A stretch of DNA of 40,956 bases from Clostridium saudiense (lineage in GTDB: Bacteria; Bacillota; Clostridia; Clostridiales; Clostridiaceae). The notes below the pieces were generated by a model that made no database searches, was not told the origin of the DNA, and saw only the letters and a program-made list of their open reading frames with translations. The stretch spans positions 1 through 40,956 of the forward strand of contig NZ_CBYM010000030.1 of NCBI RefSeq assembly GCF_000577815.1, in the 5' to 3' direction. The position numbers and the translations under genes were made by a program. Below, piece by piece: positions 25,108 through 33,597 of the stretch. Within the stretch, counting starts at the first letter, position 1, and each line of letters begins with the position of its first letter.

Positions 25108-26049
25108 CTATTTTATAGCACTATTAATTTCTTCAACCATCTTCATTGTTGATGTAAAACCACCTGTTGCTGTATACCAAATACTTGGATCTAAATAAAC
25201 AATATTTCCATTTTTATAAGCATCTGTTTTTTCCATTAATTCATTTTCAAATAATTCTTTTGCTGATGTTGTTCCTCCTGCAATAGCAGCTCTATCAACA
25301 ACAAATAAATAATCTGGATTTTTTTCTACTACATATTCAAATGAAGCCTTTTGTCCATGTGTTGACCCTTCAATTGTTGTGTCAACTGGAGTAACACCAA
25401 ATCCGTTATGGATTATTCCAAATCTTGATTCTGCTCCATAAACACTAAATGCACCATCGTTAGCTAATGCAATAAGGCCATTAATACCTTTTTCTGTTAC
25501 CTTAGTATTTAACTCTTGAATAGATTCTTTAATTGTAGCAAGTTCTTTTTCTACATCCTTTTCTTTACCAAAAACTTCTCCTAATATATTCATATTAGTT
25601 TCAAATGATTCTAAATAATTTTCATTATTTAAGCTTAAATTGATAGTTGGTGCAATTTTATTTAACTCTTCATAATAATCAGCTTGTCTACCAGAAATTA
25701 CTATTAAATCTGGAGTTAATTCAAATATTTTTTCCATATCTGGTTCTTTTAAAGTTCCTATACTTGAATATTCTTCACTAGCATATTTACTTAAATATTC
25801 TGGAATTCCATCTTGAACTACACCTATTATTCCTTCAACACCTAATTTATCTAATGAATCTAATATACCGTAATCAAATACTACTACTCTTTTAGGATTT
25901 TTATTAACTGTTGTTTCTCCTGACTCATGTGTAACCACTAAAGTTTCTCCTTCAGCATTACCTTCAGCTCCAACAAATTTAGTTATACCAAATATACCTA
26001 AAACTATAACTAATAAAACTACTATTGATAAAATTGTTTTTTTCTTCAT
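25108..26049 (-). CDS. yclQ: Siderophore-binding protein, YclQ-like, without lipobox
   Basis: This is the substrate-binding protein of an iron-siderophore importer (Fep/BtuB-type periplasmic-binding fold). Seen are NKNPKRVVVFDYGILDSLDK, DMEKIFELTPDLIVISGRQ and YLFVVDRAAIAGG, patterns of the YclQ/CeuE group; Bacillus YclQ binds petrobactin and its precursors. The N-terminus is hydrophobic (about residues 6-22) but the expected lipobox cysteine is missing: the segment reads GIFGITKFVGAEGN. It would be held by an uncleaved helix or released by signal peptidase I (after VGA). It is the last gene of the cluster, with its own Fur box. Confidence 0.85.
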   Translation of the reverse strand: MKKKTILSIVVLLVIVLGIFGITKFVGAEGNAEGETLVVTHESGETTVNKNPKRVVVFDYGILDSLDKLGVEGIIGVVQDGIPEYLSKYASEEYSSIGTLKEPDMEKIFELTPDLIVISGRQADYYEELNKIAPTINLSLNNENYLESFETNMNILGEVFGKEKDVEKELATIKESIQELNTKVTEKGINGLIALANDGAFSVYGAESRFGIIHNGFGVTPVDTTIEGSTHGQKASFEYVVEKNPDYLFVVDRAAIAGGTTSAKELFENELMEKTDAYKNGNIVYLDPSIWYTATGGFTSTMKMVEEINSAIK

Positions 26050-26076
26050 CCTTAAAACACTCCTTGTTTTTAATAT

Positions 26077-26091
26077 TGATACTCATTATCA
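26077..26091 (-). promoter_or_regulatory. Fur box and internal promoter before the binding-protein gene
   Basis: TGATACTCATTATCA matches the TGATAATnATTATCA Fur core at 13 of 14 fixed positions. On the minus strand GATAAT inside it can serve as -10, with TTGCCT 18 bp upstream as -35, so Fur binding would block the promoter. Confidence 0.7.
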
Positions 26092-26109
26092 ATATATTTC
26101 TTATTTAAA

Positions 26110-26129
26110 GGCAAATTTAATAATTTGCC
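26110..26129 (-). terminator. Weak hairpin between ATPase and binding-protein genes
   Basis: GGCAAATT pairs with AATTTGCC around a 4-nt loop, followed on the minus strand by TTTAAATAAG. It may attenuate read-through or protect the upstream mRNA. Confidence 0.45.
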
Positions 26130-26151
26130 ATAAAATACACTTCTCTTTTTA

Positions 26152-26907
26152 TTAGAAATATACACAAATATTTCTGTTATTAATATTTTCTATATGGAAG
26201 TCAATTTCATATATATTTTCTAACTCTTCCTTTTGTATAGTTTCTTCAGTTACACCATTTTTCACAAGTTTACCATCTTTTAATGCAACAATGTAATCTG
26301 AATAGCAAGAAGCAAAATTAATATCATGTATAACTATTACAACGGTTTTATTTAATTCATCACAAAGCTTTCTTAAAGTTTTCATTATTTCTACTGAATG
26401 CTTCATATCTAAATTATTTAATGGCTCATCAAGGAATATATAATCACTATTTTGAGCTATTACCATTGCAATATAAGCCCTTTGTCTTTGTCCACCACTC
26501 AATTCATCTAAATATCTATCTTCAAATTCCTTAAGCTGCATATAATTAATTGCTTCATCTATATATTTATAATCTTCTTCTTTTAAATTTCCTTGTGAAT
26601 GAGGAAATCTACCAAAGCTAACTAACTCTTTAATTGTTAATCTAATATTAATATTATTAGATTGTCTTAATATAGCTATTTTTTTCGCTAATTCTTTATT
26701 ATCCCAACTTAAAATATCTTTTCCATCTAATAAAACTTCTCCAGAATCTCGCTTTAAAAGTCTACTCATTATTGAAAGAAGAGTACTTTTTCCAGCTCCA
26801 TTTGGACCAATGAAAGAAGTTATTTTACCCTCTTGAATATTTAAAGATACATTATCTACTACTTTTTTATTTCCATAGGCTTTACTTATATTCTTTACTT
26901 CTATCAT
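26152..26907 (-). CDS. yclP: Iron-siderophore ABC transporter ATPase, YclP-like
   Basis: This is the ATPase of the importer. Walker A is GPNGAGKST (residues 34-42), the signature LSGGQRQR (about 136-143), Walker B IFLDEPLNNLD and the switch histidine VVIVIHD. The SFGRFPHSQ segment after the Q-loop is typical of FecE/FhuC-type ATPases. The length is 251 residues. Its start overlaps the end of the second permease gene by four bases. Confidence 0.92.
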   Translation of the reverse strand: MIEVKNISKAYGNKKVVDNVSLNIQEGKITSFIGPNGAGKSTLLSIMSRLLKRDSGEVLLDGKDILSWDNKELAKKIAILRQSNNINIRLTIKELVSFGRFPHSQGNLKEEDYKYIDEAINYMQLKEFEDRYLDELSGGQRQRAYIAMVIAQNSDYIFLDEPLNNLDMKHSVEIMKTLRKLCDELNKTVVIVIHDINFASCYSDYIVALKDGKLVKNGVTEETIQKEELENIYEIDFHIENINNRNICVYF

Positions 26908-27860
26908 CTATTTCTCTCCTTCATTACTAAGTAAATGAAATAAATTCCTCCAATAAAGTTAATTATTACACTTACTGATACACCAAAATTCATTACTTGT
27001 TCAACAAATAATTGTCCACCTATCAATGCTACTATGCTAATTAATATAGTTCCTATGCCTAAGGTACTATGTTTGTAACTTGATATAACCTGCCTTGCTA
27101 TATTTACTACAAGTAGCCCTAAAAAAGTTATAGGTCCAACTAATGCAGTTGCAACTGAAGTTAATAAAACTACTACTATTAACATTTTCTTTACCATTTT
27201 GTCATAGTCTACTCCAAGATTTATAGCTTCATCCCTTCCTAATGACATAACATCTAGTATTTTTAAATAATCATAAACATATCCTATACATAGTATTATT
27301 ACAATACTTGATACAAATAATAAATCAGTATTTATATTATTAAAGCTAGCTTGCATTTTATCTTGTACTACTTGAAACTCTACTGGGTCTATAAGAACCT
27401 GCATAAATGTAGTTAAACTTTCAAATAAAGTACCGCATACCACACCAACTAATAACAATGTAAATATATTTTTACTTCCTTTTTTAAATATAAATTTATA
27501 TATTAAACTTGAAAATAAAAGCATAGATACTATTGTAATAATGAAATTTATATTTCCATTGCTTATTATTGCAGATGATGATCCTAATAAAAACACTATA
27601 GTTGTTTGTAATAATACATATAGTGAATCTATTCCTAATATACTAGGAGTTAATATTCTATTGTTTGTAACTGTTTGGAATATTAATGATGAAAAACCGA
27701 TTGCTGCACCAGTTAATATCATTGCATATATTTTAGGAATTCTTCTATATAAAGCATATTTAAAATTAACACTATTTACACCAATAAATAAAAACGAAGT
27801 TATTAATATTAGAGCTAAAACTGTTAAAATTATTATACTCTTTTTATCTTTAGTCTTCAT
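26904..27860 (-). CDS. yclO: Iron-siderophore ABC permease, YclO-like
   Basis: This is a FecCD/BtuC-family permease with eight to ten hydrophobic segments in 318 residues. Family marks include LYRRIPKIYAMILTGAAIGF near residue 37, SLGRDEAINLGVDYDKM (the ATPase-docking loop region) and VGPITFLGLLVVNIARQ near 240. It overlaps the first permease gene by 11 bp and the ATPase gene by four, so the three are translated together. Two different permease subunits make a heterodimeric channel, as in YclNO. Confidence 0.92.
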   Translation of the reverse strand: MKTKDKKSIIILTVLALILITSFLFIGVNSVNFKYALYRRIPKIYAMILTGAAIGFSSLIFQTVTNNRILTPSILGIDSLYVLLQTTIVFLLGSSSAIISNGNINFIITIVSMLLFSSLIYKFIFKKGSKNIFTLLLVGVVCGTLFESLTTFMQVLIDPVEFQVVQDKMQASFNNINTDLLFVSSIVIILCIGYVYDYLKILDVMSLGRDEAINLGVDYDKMVKKMLIVVVLLTSVATALVGPITFLGLLVVNIARQVISSYKHSTLGIGTILISIVALIGGQLFVEQVMNFGVSVSVIINFIGGIYFIYLVMKERNR

Positions 27861-28803
27861 TTTTTGTCCCCCTTACTATCATATAAAGGAAAATTATACT
27901 TCCTATAACTCCTACTGTTAAACTAATTGACATTTCAAATGGGAATATTATTATTCTTCCTAAAATATCACAGGCAAGTAAGAATATAGGCCCTAATAAA
28001 GCTGTATGATATAGTGTTTTCTTTAAATTATCTCCACTATATAAGCTTACTATATTGGGAATTATAAGACCTAAGAAAGGTATATTACCAACTGTAATTA
28101 TTGTAACTGCACAAATTAATGAAACTATTGCTAAGCCTACATTAATTACAAAGTTGTAATTTAATCCTAAATTAATTGCAAAGTCTTCCCCCATTCCTAC
28201 AATAGTAAATTTATTTGCATATAAAAATGCTATAATAACCATAGGAACACTTAAGTATAATAATTCATAACTTCCTTTCATTATTAAAGACATGTCCCCT
28301 TCCATCCATGATGAAATATTTTGAACTAAATCATATTTATATGCAAAGAATGTAGTTATTGATCCAACAATTTTTCCTAGCATCATACCTATTAAAGGTA
28401 CAAATACTATATTCTTTATTTTGATTGCTTTTATCATTTTCATAAATAGTACAGTGCCTAATCCTGCAAAAACAAAAGATACTATCATCTTTTGCATAAT
28501 CGTTGCTCCTGGAATTATCATTATACAAAATAAAATTCCTAGCTTAGCGAAATCTGCTGTTGCTGCTGTTGTAGGAGAAACAAATTTGTTTTTACTAATT
28601 TGCTGCATTATTAAACCGCTAATACTTAATCCAACTCCTGCTACGATTATTGCAATAAGCCTTGGTAATCTACTAATTAGTAATATTTCAATCTTATCAA
28701 TATTAAAAGTTAATATATCATTAATATTGATATTAGTTACCCCTATAAATATTGAAGCAATACATAATATTATTAATACAATAAATAAATATCTTTTCTT
28801 CAT
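27850..28803 (-). CDS. yclN: Iron-siderophore ABC permease, YclN-like
   Basis: This is a FecCD-family permease of 317 residues with multiple membrane helices. Marks are LLISRLPRLIAIIVAGVGLS (about 42-61), LIMQQISKNKFVSPTTAA (substrate-path region), MGEDFAINLGLNYN and NIPFLGLIIPNIVSLY. It is the first gene of the operon, with GGGGGAAAGCAAATG at its start and a Fur-box promoter about 70-130 bp upstream. Confidence 0.92.
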   Translation of the reverse strand: MKKRYLFIVLIILCIASIFIGVTNININDILTFNIDKIEILLISRLPRLIAIIVAGVGLSISGLIMQQISKNKFVSPTTAATADFAKLGILFCIMIIPGATIMQKMIVSFVFAGLGTVLFMKMIKAIKIKNIVFVPLIGMMLGKIVGSITTFFAYKYDLVQNISSWMEGDMSLIMKGSYELLYLSVPMVIIAFLYANKFTIVGMGEDFAINLGLNYNFVINVGLAIVSLICAVTIITVGNIPFLGLIIPNIVSLYSGDNLKKTLYHTALLGPIFLLACDILGRIIIFPFEMSISLTVGVIGSIIFLYMIVRGTKNED

Positions 28804-28875
28804 TTGCTTTCCCCCATATTGCCTTACCTTATCTCAAAAAACAATAAATAATTCTATTTGAAATTATTTATTAAT

Positions 28876-28933
28876 TGATATTAATTTTCATTTATTTCTT
28901 ACACATTTTATCATTCTATTCTTCTATTGTCTA
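28876..28933 (-). promoter_or_regulatory. Fur-controlled promoter of the siderophore importer operon
   Basis: The -35 is TAGACA (28928-28933) and the -10 TAAAAT (28905-28910), 17 bp apart. Just downstream, TGATATTAATTTTCA (28876-28890) matches the Fur core at 12 of 14 positions and covers the region after the start of transcription. Confidence 0.65.
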
Positions 28934-29102
28934 GGTATTTTTTCTATTTTTTATATTTTTTATTTTCTTTAAAACTTTTTTAGTTAATTTTGATTTTTTT
29001 CTCATTGATATTGAATATTATTACAATTTAGTAAAAGCATATTAATTAAGGTATTCGTTATACAGAAATAACTTTTTTGGTACTATTCCCTACTTTTTTA
29101 TA

Positions 29103-29134
29103 GAGTATTTAACGCTTTTCTGCACAACATAATA
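29103..29134 (+). promoter_or_regulatory. Sigma-G/F-like promoter of the SASP gene
   Basis: GAGTATT (29103-29109) and CATAATA (29128-29134), 18 bp apart, resemble the forespore sigma-G pattern (-35 GnATR-like, -10 CATAHTA). The position, 55 bp before the SASP start, supports it. Confidence 0.55.
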
Positions 29135-29188
29135 GTGTAAAGTAAATGATTACTTTATAAATAAATATCATAAAGGAGGAACTTTATA

Positions 29189-29368
29189 ATGGCACAAAAA
29201 TTAGTTCCAGAAGCAAAAAATGGTTTATCTAAATTCAAAAATGAAGTAGCAAGCGAAATGGGAGTTCCTTTCACTGACTACAATGGTAACCTTACTTCTA
29301 AACAATGCGGAAGTGTTGGTGGAGAAATGGTTAAAAGAATGGTAGAACAATACGAAAAAGGAATCTAA
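29189..29368 (+). CDS. Alpha/beta-type small acid-soluble spore protein
   Basis: This 59-residue protein coats and protects DNA in the forespore. It starts MAQKLVPEAKNGLSKFK, has the GPR protease site region NEVASEMGVPF (cleavage expected in EVASE) and the second conserved block GSVGGEMVKRMVEQYE. One cysteine (Cys40, in SKQCGS) is present. AAGGAGGAA lies eight bases before the ATG. It is a single gene between a forespore-type promoter and a strong terminator, as usual for ssp genes. Confidence 0.95.
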   Translation: MAQKLVPEAKNGLSKFKNEVASEMGVPFTDYNGNLTSKQCGSVGGEMVKRMVEQYEKGI

Positions 29369-29394
29369 AAATTGAATAAATATTATTAATTAGG

Positions 29395-29454
29395 AAAAAG
29401 AGTCTTTATAATATCTTATTTAAAATTAATAGGATATTCATATAGACTCTTTTT
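29395..29454 (+). terminator. Terminator of the SASP gene
   Basis: AAAAAGAGTCT pairs with AGACTCTTTTT, and an inner ATATC/GATAT pair extends the stem. It starts 27 bp after the stop codon, and the 3' arm supplies the T-run. Confidence 0.7.
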
Positions 29455-29684
29455 AATTAAATTTTATAATATTTACAAATTAATTATAATTTATTGTTAA
29501 TTTTTTAACTATCATACCTGTATCTTAATTATTTTTTACATTTTAATAATTAATTGGCTAAATTTCTTTAATATATATCATAACTACTCCACTTCTTCCC
29601 TTTGCTTATCATGTAATACTATGATATTATAATTTATGTACTATTTCGCTATATTTTTTATAATAAATTTTTTTAATTTCTATC

Positions 29685-29713
29685 TTGAAAATTTCAAAAA
29701 TTAGTGATATAGT
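29685..29713 (+). promoter_or_regulatory. Sigma-A promoter of pflB
   Basis: The -35 is TTGAAA (29685-29690) and the -10 TATAGT (29708-29713), 17 bp apart, giving a leader of about 95 nt. Confidence 0.6.
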
Positions 29714-29728
29714 TTAAATATGCCATTG

Positions 29729-29753
29729 TTAAATAATAATTATTATTATTTAA
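29729..29753. promoter_or_regulatory. AT-only inverted repeat in the pflB leader
   Basis: TTAAATAATAAT and ATTATTATTTAA are exact complements with a one-base spacer. The position just after the expected transcription start would suit a repressor site. The same 15-mer core, AATAATAATTATTAT, occurs before nifJ (38787-38801). Confidence 0.35.
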
Positions 29754-29815
29754 TTATTGTTTAACATAAATGACAATACTTATATATATTTATAAAATGT
29801 TAGAAAAGAGGCGCT

Positions 29816-32050
29816 ATGATGAGAGAAGAATGGAATGATTTCAAAACAGGTTCATGGACAAAAAGTATTGACGTAAGAAACTTTATTCAAACTAACTATA
29901 CTCCATATGAAGGTGATGATAGTTTCTTAGCTGGAGCTACTGAAGATACAAACAAGCTTTGGGCTGAAGTTAGTGAACTATTCAAAAAAGAAAGAGAAAA
30001 TGGTGGAGTTTTAGATGTAGATACAGAAACTATATCTGGAATCAATGAATACAAGCCTGGTTACATTGATCAAGCTTTTGAAAAAATCGTTGGTGTACAA
30101 ACTGATGCTCCATTAAAGAGAGCTGTAATGCCATACGGTGGTATAAGAATGGCTGAAAATGCAGCTAAAGCTTATGGATATGAAGTAAGCCCAAGAATAT
30201 CTGAAATATTCTCTAAATACAGAAAAACTCACAACCAAGGTGTTTTCGATGCTTATACTTCAGAAATGAGATTAGCTAGAAAATCTGGTGTTATCACTGG
30301 TCTTCCAGATGCTTATGGTAGAGGAAGAATCATAGGTGACTACAGAAGAGTTGCTTTATACGGTGTTGATAGATTAATCCAAGATAAAGAACAACAAAAA
30401 TTAAGCTTAGAAGTTAAAACAATTGATGAAGATGTAATCAGATTAAGAGAAGAAATATCTGATCAAATTCTTGCATTAAAAGAATTAAAAGGATTAGCTG
30501 CTAGCTACGGATTTGATATATCTCAACCAGCTACTAACGCTAAAGAAGCTATACAATGGTTATACTTTGGATTCTTAGGAGCTATCAAAGACCAAAATGG
30601 TGCTGCGATGTCTTTAGGAAGAACTTCTACATTCTTAGATATCTATATTGAAAGAGATTTAAGAAACGGTGTTATCACTGAAGAAGAAGCTCAAGAATTA
30701 ATGGACCACTTCGTAATGAAGTTAAGATTAGTTAAATTCTTAAGAACTCCAGAATACAACGATTTATTCTCAGGAGATCCAACTTGGGTTACTGAATCAA
30801 TCGGTGGTATGGGATTAGATGGTAGAACTTTAGTTACTAAGAACTCATTCAGAGTACTTAACACATTATATACTTTAGGACCATCACCAGAACCAAACTT
30901 AACTGTTTTATGGTCAACTAGATTACCTCAAGGATTTAAAGATTTCTGTTCTAAGGTTTCTATTGATACATCATCAGTTCAATACGAAAATGATGATTTA
31001 ATGGCTCCATACTGGGGAGATGACTATGCTATCGCTTGTTGTGTATCTGCAATGAGAGTTGGTAAGCAAATGCAATTCTTCGGTGCTAGAGTTAACTTAG
31101 CTAAAACTTTACTTTACGCTATAAACGGTGGTAAAGATGAAAAGTACGGAATGCAAGTTGGACCTAAGACTGCTCCATTAACTGGTGAATACTTAGATTA
31201 CAATGAAGTTATGGATAGATTCGATGTTATGACTGACTGGTTAGCTAACCTTTACGTTAATACATTAAATGTTATCCACTACATGCATGACAAATATTCA
31301 TATGAAAAATTACAAATGGCTTTACATGACAGAGACGTATTCAGAACTATGGCTTGTGGTATAGCTGGTTTATCAGTTTGTGCTGACTCTATTTCTGCAA
31401 TCAAATACGCTAAAGTTAAGCCAATAAGAAATGAAGAAGGAATAGCTGTAGATTTCGAAGTTGAGGGTGATTTCCCTAAATACGGAAACGACGATGACAG
31501 AGTTGATGAAATTGCTGCATGGTTAGTTGAAAGCATGATGAATAAGATCAGACAAAACAAGACTTACAGAAATGCTTACCACACTCAATCAGTATTAACA
31601 ATCACTTCAAACGTTGTTTACGGTAAGAAAACTGGTACAACTCCATGTGGAAGAAAAGCTGGAGAACCATTTGCACCAGGAGCTAACCCAATGCACGGAA
31701 GAGACTGTAGCGGATCATTAGCATCATTAAACTCAGTTGCTAAAATCCCTTATGAACATTCACAAGATGGTGTTTCTAATACATTCTCAATCGTTCCAGA
31801 TGCATTAGGAAAAACACCTGAAAACAGAATCCATAACTTAGGTACTATGATGGATGGATACTTCTCTCAAGGTGCTCAACACTTAAACGTAAATGTATTT
31901 AATAGAGAAACTTTATTAGATGCTATGGATCACCCAGAAGAATATCCACAATTAACAATCAGAGTTTCTGGATATGCTGTTAACTTCATTAAATTAACAA
32001 GAGAACAACAATTAGACGTTATAAACAGAACATTCCACAAATCAATGTAA
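29816..32050 (+). CDS. pflB: Pyruvate formate-lyase PflB
   Basis: This is the glycyl-radical enzyme that splits pyruvate with CoA into acetyl-CoA and formate. The active-site cysteine pair is Cys408-Cys409 (in IACCVSAMR) and the radical glycine is Gly719 in RVSGYAVNF. Other marks are [16 protein letters not shown] near the N-terminus and [17 protein letters not shown]. The 744 residues are normal. Two ATGs are adjacent; AGAGG is seven bases before the second (29819), which may be the real start. The activating enzyme gene pflA is not next to it; a convergent phosphoesterase gene follows after a terminator. Codon use is more biased than in the neighbours (many AGA, TTA and GCT), as for a highly expressed gene. 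Confidence 0.97.
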   Translation: MMREEWNDFKTGSWTKSIDVRNFIQTNYTPYEGDDSFLAGATEDTNKLWAEVSELFKKERENGGVLDVDTETISGINEYKPGYIDQAFEKIVGVQTDAPLKRAVMPYGGIRMAENAAKAYGYEVSPRISEIFSKYRKTHNQGVFDAYTSEMRLARKSGVITGLPDAYGRGRIIGDYRRVALYGVDRLIQDKEQQKLSLEVKTIDEDVIRLREEISDQILALKELKGLAASYGFDISQPATNAKEAIQWLYFGFLGAIKDQNGAAMSLGRTSTFLDIYIERDLRNGVITEEEAQELMDHFVMKLRLVKFLRTPEYNDLFSGDPTWVTESIGGMGLDGRTLVTKNSFRVLNTLYTLGPSPEPNLTVLWSTRLPQGFKDFCSKVSIDTSSVQYENDDLMAPYWGDDYAIACCVSAMRVGKQMQFFGARVNLAKTLLYAINGGKDEKYGMQVGPKTAPLTGEYLDYNEVMDRFDVMTDWLANLYVNTLNVIHYMHDKYSYEKLQMALHDRDVFRTMACGIAGLSVCADSISAIKYAKVKPIRNEEGIAVDFEVEGDFPKYGNDDDRVDEIAAWLVESMMNKIRQNKTYRNAYHTQSVLTITSNVVYGKKTGTTPCGRKAGEPFAPGANPMHGRDCSGSLASLNSVAKIPYEHSQDGVSNTFSIVPDALGKTPENRIHNLGTMMDGYFSQGAQHLNVNVFNRETLLDAMDHPEEYPQLTIRVSGYAVNFIKLTREQQLDVINRTFHKSM

Positions 32051-32069
32051 TTTGTTTATAATATTAAAT

Positions 32070-32097
32070 AGAGCTTATTGCACACGCAATAAGCTCT
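32070..32097. terminator. Shared terminator of pflB and the phosphoesterase gene
   Basis: AGAGCTTATTG pairs with CAATAAGCTCT (11 bp, 6-nt loop). TATTTTTTA follows on the plus strand. The minus-strand tail is weaker. Confidence 0.85.
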
Positions 32098-32103
32098 TAT
32101 TTT

Positions 32104-32940
32104 TTAAATTAAATCAACAATTACTAAATCTGGTCTATTAAATAGTCTCAATGGAAATCCGCTATTACCCAATCCTCTACTAACTATTAATTTATTTTTT
32201 TCTCCATATACTCCTTTATAATACTTAGGAAATAATCCTTGTCCTGGGGCAAATATTCCACCTATTCCTGGTAATATAAACTGCCCTCCATGTGCATGAC
32301 CTGAAAACATAATATCAAAATTATATTTACTATAGGCTCCTTCTTCTACATACTCAAAATTTTCAGGATAATGTGATAGTACAATTTTTATTCCATCTAA
32401 TCTTTCTAATCTGCTAAATATTTTTTCTATATTTTCAGTGCCATATCTGCTATTAACTTTACTATAAAATAATTCACCTTCATCTATTCTTTTTTCTTCC
32501 AATCCTAAAATATTAATCTTATTTCCTTTTACTTCTATAGATTCTATTTCATTTTCTAATACACATATTTTATTTTTTTTCAACTTCTCTACTATTTCAC
32601 TTACTCTACTACATCTCATTTCATTATTTCCTAATATATAATACATAGGAATGTCTTTATTTATACTGCTACAAAATTCAATTATTTCATCAAGCTTTTT
32701 CATACTTGAATCTATCAAATCCCCTGTTGCAACAATAATATCAGGTTTTTGTTCAATAATTTTTTTATATAAAATATAATTATTTTTTCCAAACTCTTTA
32801 CTATGTAAATCTGATATTTGTGCTATTCTAACTTTATTATTTATCTTCTGCTTTAATTTTATATTTGTTATTACAATTTTATTATTTTGATAATAACAAA
32901 ACACTCCTGTAAGCATAGCTATAGCAATTATTATTTCCAT
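32104..32940 (-). CDS. Membrane-associated metallophosphoesterase (YkuE-like)
   Basis: The 278-residue protein starts with a hydrophobic anchor (about 2-16) and then has the calcineurin-like metal motifs: AQISDLHS, VATGDLIDS, LGNNEM, LSHYPENF and FSGHAHGGQFILPGIGG. The last block, with GRGLGNSGFPLRLFNRPDL, is typical of the YkuE/YaeI group that acts near the membrane. In the third motif the usual GNH(E/D) reads GNNE, so the histidine thought to act as acid catalyst is replaced. The substrate is unknown. It is a single gene convergent with pflB. Confidence 0.85.
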   Translation of the reverse strand: MEIIIAIAMLTGVFCYYQNNKIVITNIKLKQKINNKVRIAQISDLHSKEFGKNNYILYKKIIEQKPDIIVATGDLIDSSMKKLDEIIEFCSSINKDIPMYYILGNNEMRCSRVSEIVEKLKKNKICVLENEIESIEVKGNKINILGLEEKRIDEGELFYSKVNSRYGTENIEKIFSRLERLDGIKIVLSHYPENFEYVEEGAYSKYNFDIMFSGHAHGGQFILPGIGGIFAPGQGLFPKYYKGVYGEKNKLIVSRGLGNSGFPLRLFNRPDLVIVDLI

Positions 32941-33054
32941 AACCCTATCCTCCTTTAAGTTGTTAGTTTTTTATCAAGCTATAAATAGTAAATTGCTTAT
33001 ATTATATGTATTATATAATTAATTTTCTCTCACTGTACTTTACTTTAAAATTAA

Positions 33055-33093
33055 AAAATAGAAATTATATACTTAAAATATAATTTCTATTTT
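33055..33093 (-). terminator. Terminator of the hydrogenase operon
   Basis: The stem pairs 33055-33069 with 33079-33093 (15 bp, perfect). The 3' arm ends in T, and TTAATTTT follows on the minus strand. It begins 29 bp after the stop of the protease gene. Confidence 0.7.
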
Positions 33094-33121
33094 ATATTAA
33101 AATCTAATAATATACTTTTTT

Positions 33122-33589
33122 TTATAAAAAATAAAGCTCTTTAGCTATTTTTACAATAAATTCATAAACTTCATCATATATAGAATTAAATCTTTTCTGT
33201 AAAATATTTGATAATTCCAATGAATATTCTATACTATCTATTTCTATACCAATAAAATAGCCATTTACATTTGTTTTCTCAAGCCTCACCAGACTTAAGA
33301 GGCTTGTTTCATGTGCAGTTATCTCTTTACTAATTAGCTTATCACATTCTTCTAGCTTTTTAAAAGTAATTTCACCAGGATTTATTCCAAAATAAGTTGA
33401 ATCTAATATTATTATAAATTCATCATCATTTATGTTTTCTAAGCAATATAAATAATCAGTTTCTCCAATAAAAACTTCTATTTCATTAATATTATCTTTA
33501 TCTACTCTCCTTTTTATATTTCTTGCTAACCTTACACCTATTCCATCATCTTTTAAAAGAATATTTCCTATTCCAAAAACCTTAACCAT
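33122..33589 (-). CDS. [NiFe]-hydrogenase maturation protease
   Basis: This endopeptidase family (HycI/HybD/HyaD) removes the C-terminal tail of the hydrogenase large subunit after nickel insertion. The 155-residue protein starts FGIGNILLKDDGIGVRLA (Asp14/Asp15 at the nickel site) and keeps Asp63 in IILDSTYFG and His93 in TAHETS, matching the three metal-binding positions of HybD. Its reading frame is intact, yet both structural genes just upstream are broken. It lies eight bases after the large-subunit stop and is clearly part of the same operon. Confidence 0.88.
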   Translation of the reverse strand: MVKVFGIGNILLKDDGIGVRLARNIKRRVDKDNINEIEVFIGETDYLYCLENINDDEFIIILDSTYFGINPGEITFKKLEECDKLISKEITAHETSLLSLVRLEKTNVNGYFIGIEIDSIEYSLELSNILQKRFNSIYDEVYEFIVKIAKELYFL

Positions 33590-33597
33590 AGTTACTC

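Larger units (their letters stand above)
28804..29188. other. Intergenic region between the iron operon and the SASP gene
   Basis: These 385 bp carry the leftward Fur-controlled promoter (28876-28933), a leader hairpin (28843-28853 with 28862-28872, 11 bp) and the rightward sporulation-type promoter (29103-29134). I see no gene in it. Confidence 0.6.
29369..29815. other. Intergenic region between SASP gene and pflB
   Basis: The first 90 bp hold the SASP terminator. From about 29460 to 29680 I see only AT-rich DNA without a gene. The pflB promoter (29685-29713) and an AT-rich inverted repeat (29729-29753) occupy the rest. Confidence 0.6.

Noticed and set aside
28337..28528. 63-codon minus-strand frame inside the first siderophore permease
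   Set aside because: It is an alternative frame of a well-supported permease gene.
29726..29775. Rex-binding site before pflB
   Set aside because: TTGTTAA-like and TTTAAC-like pieces occur, but no arrangement fits TTGTTAAnnnnTTAACAA without several mismatches.
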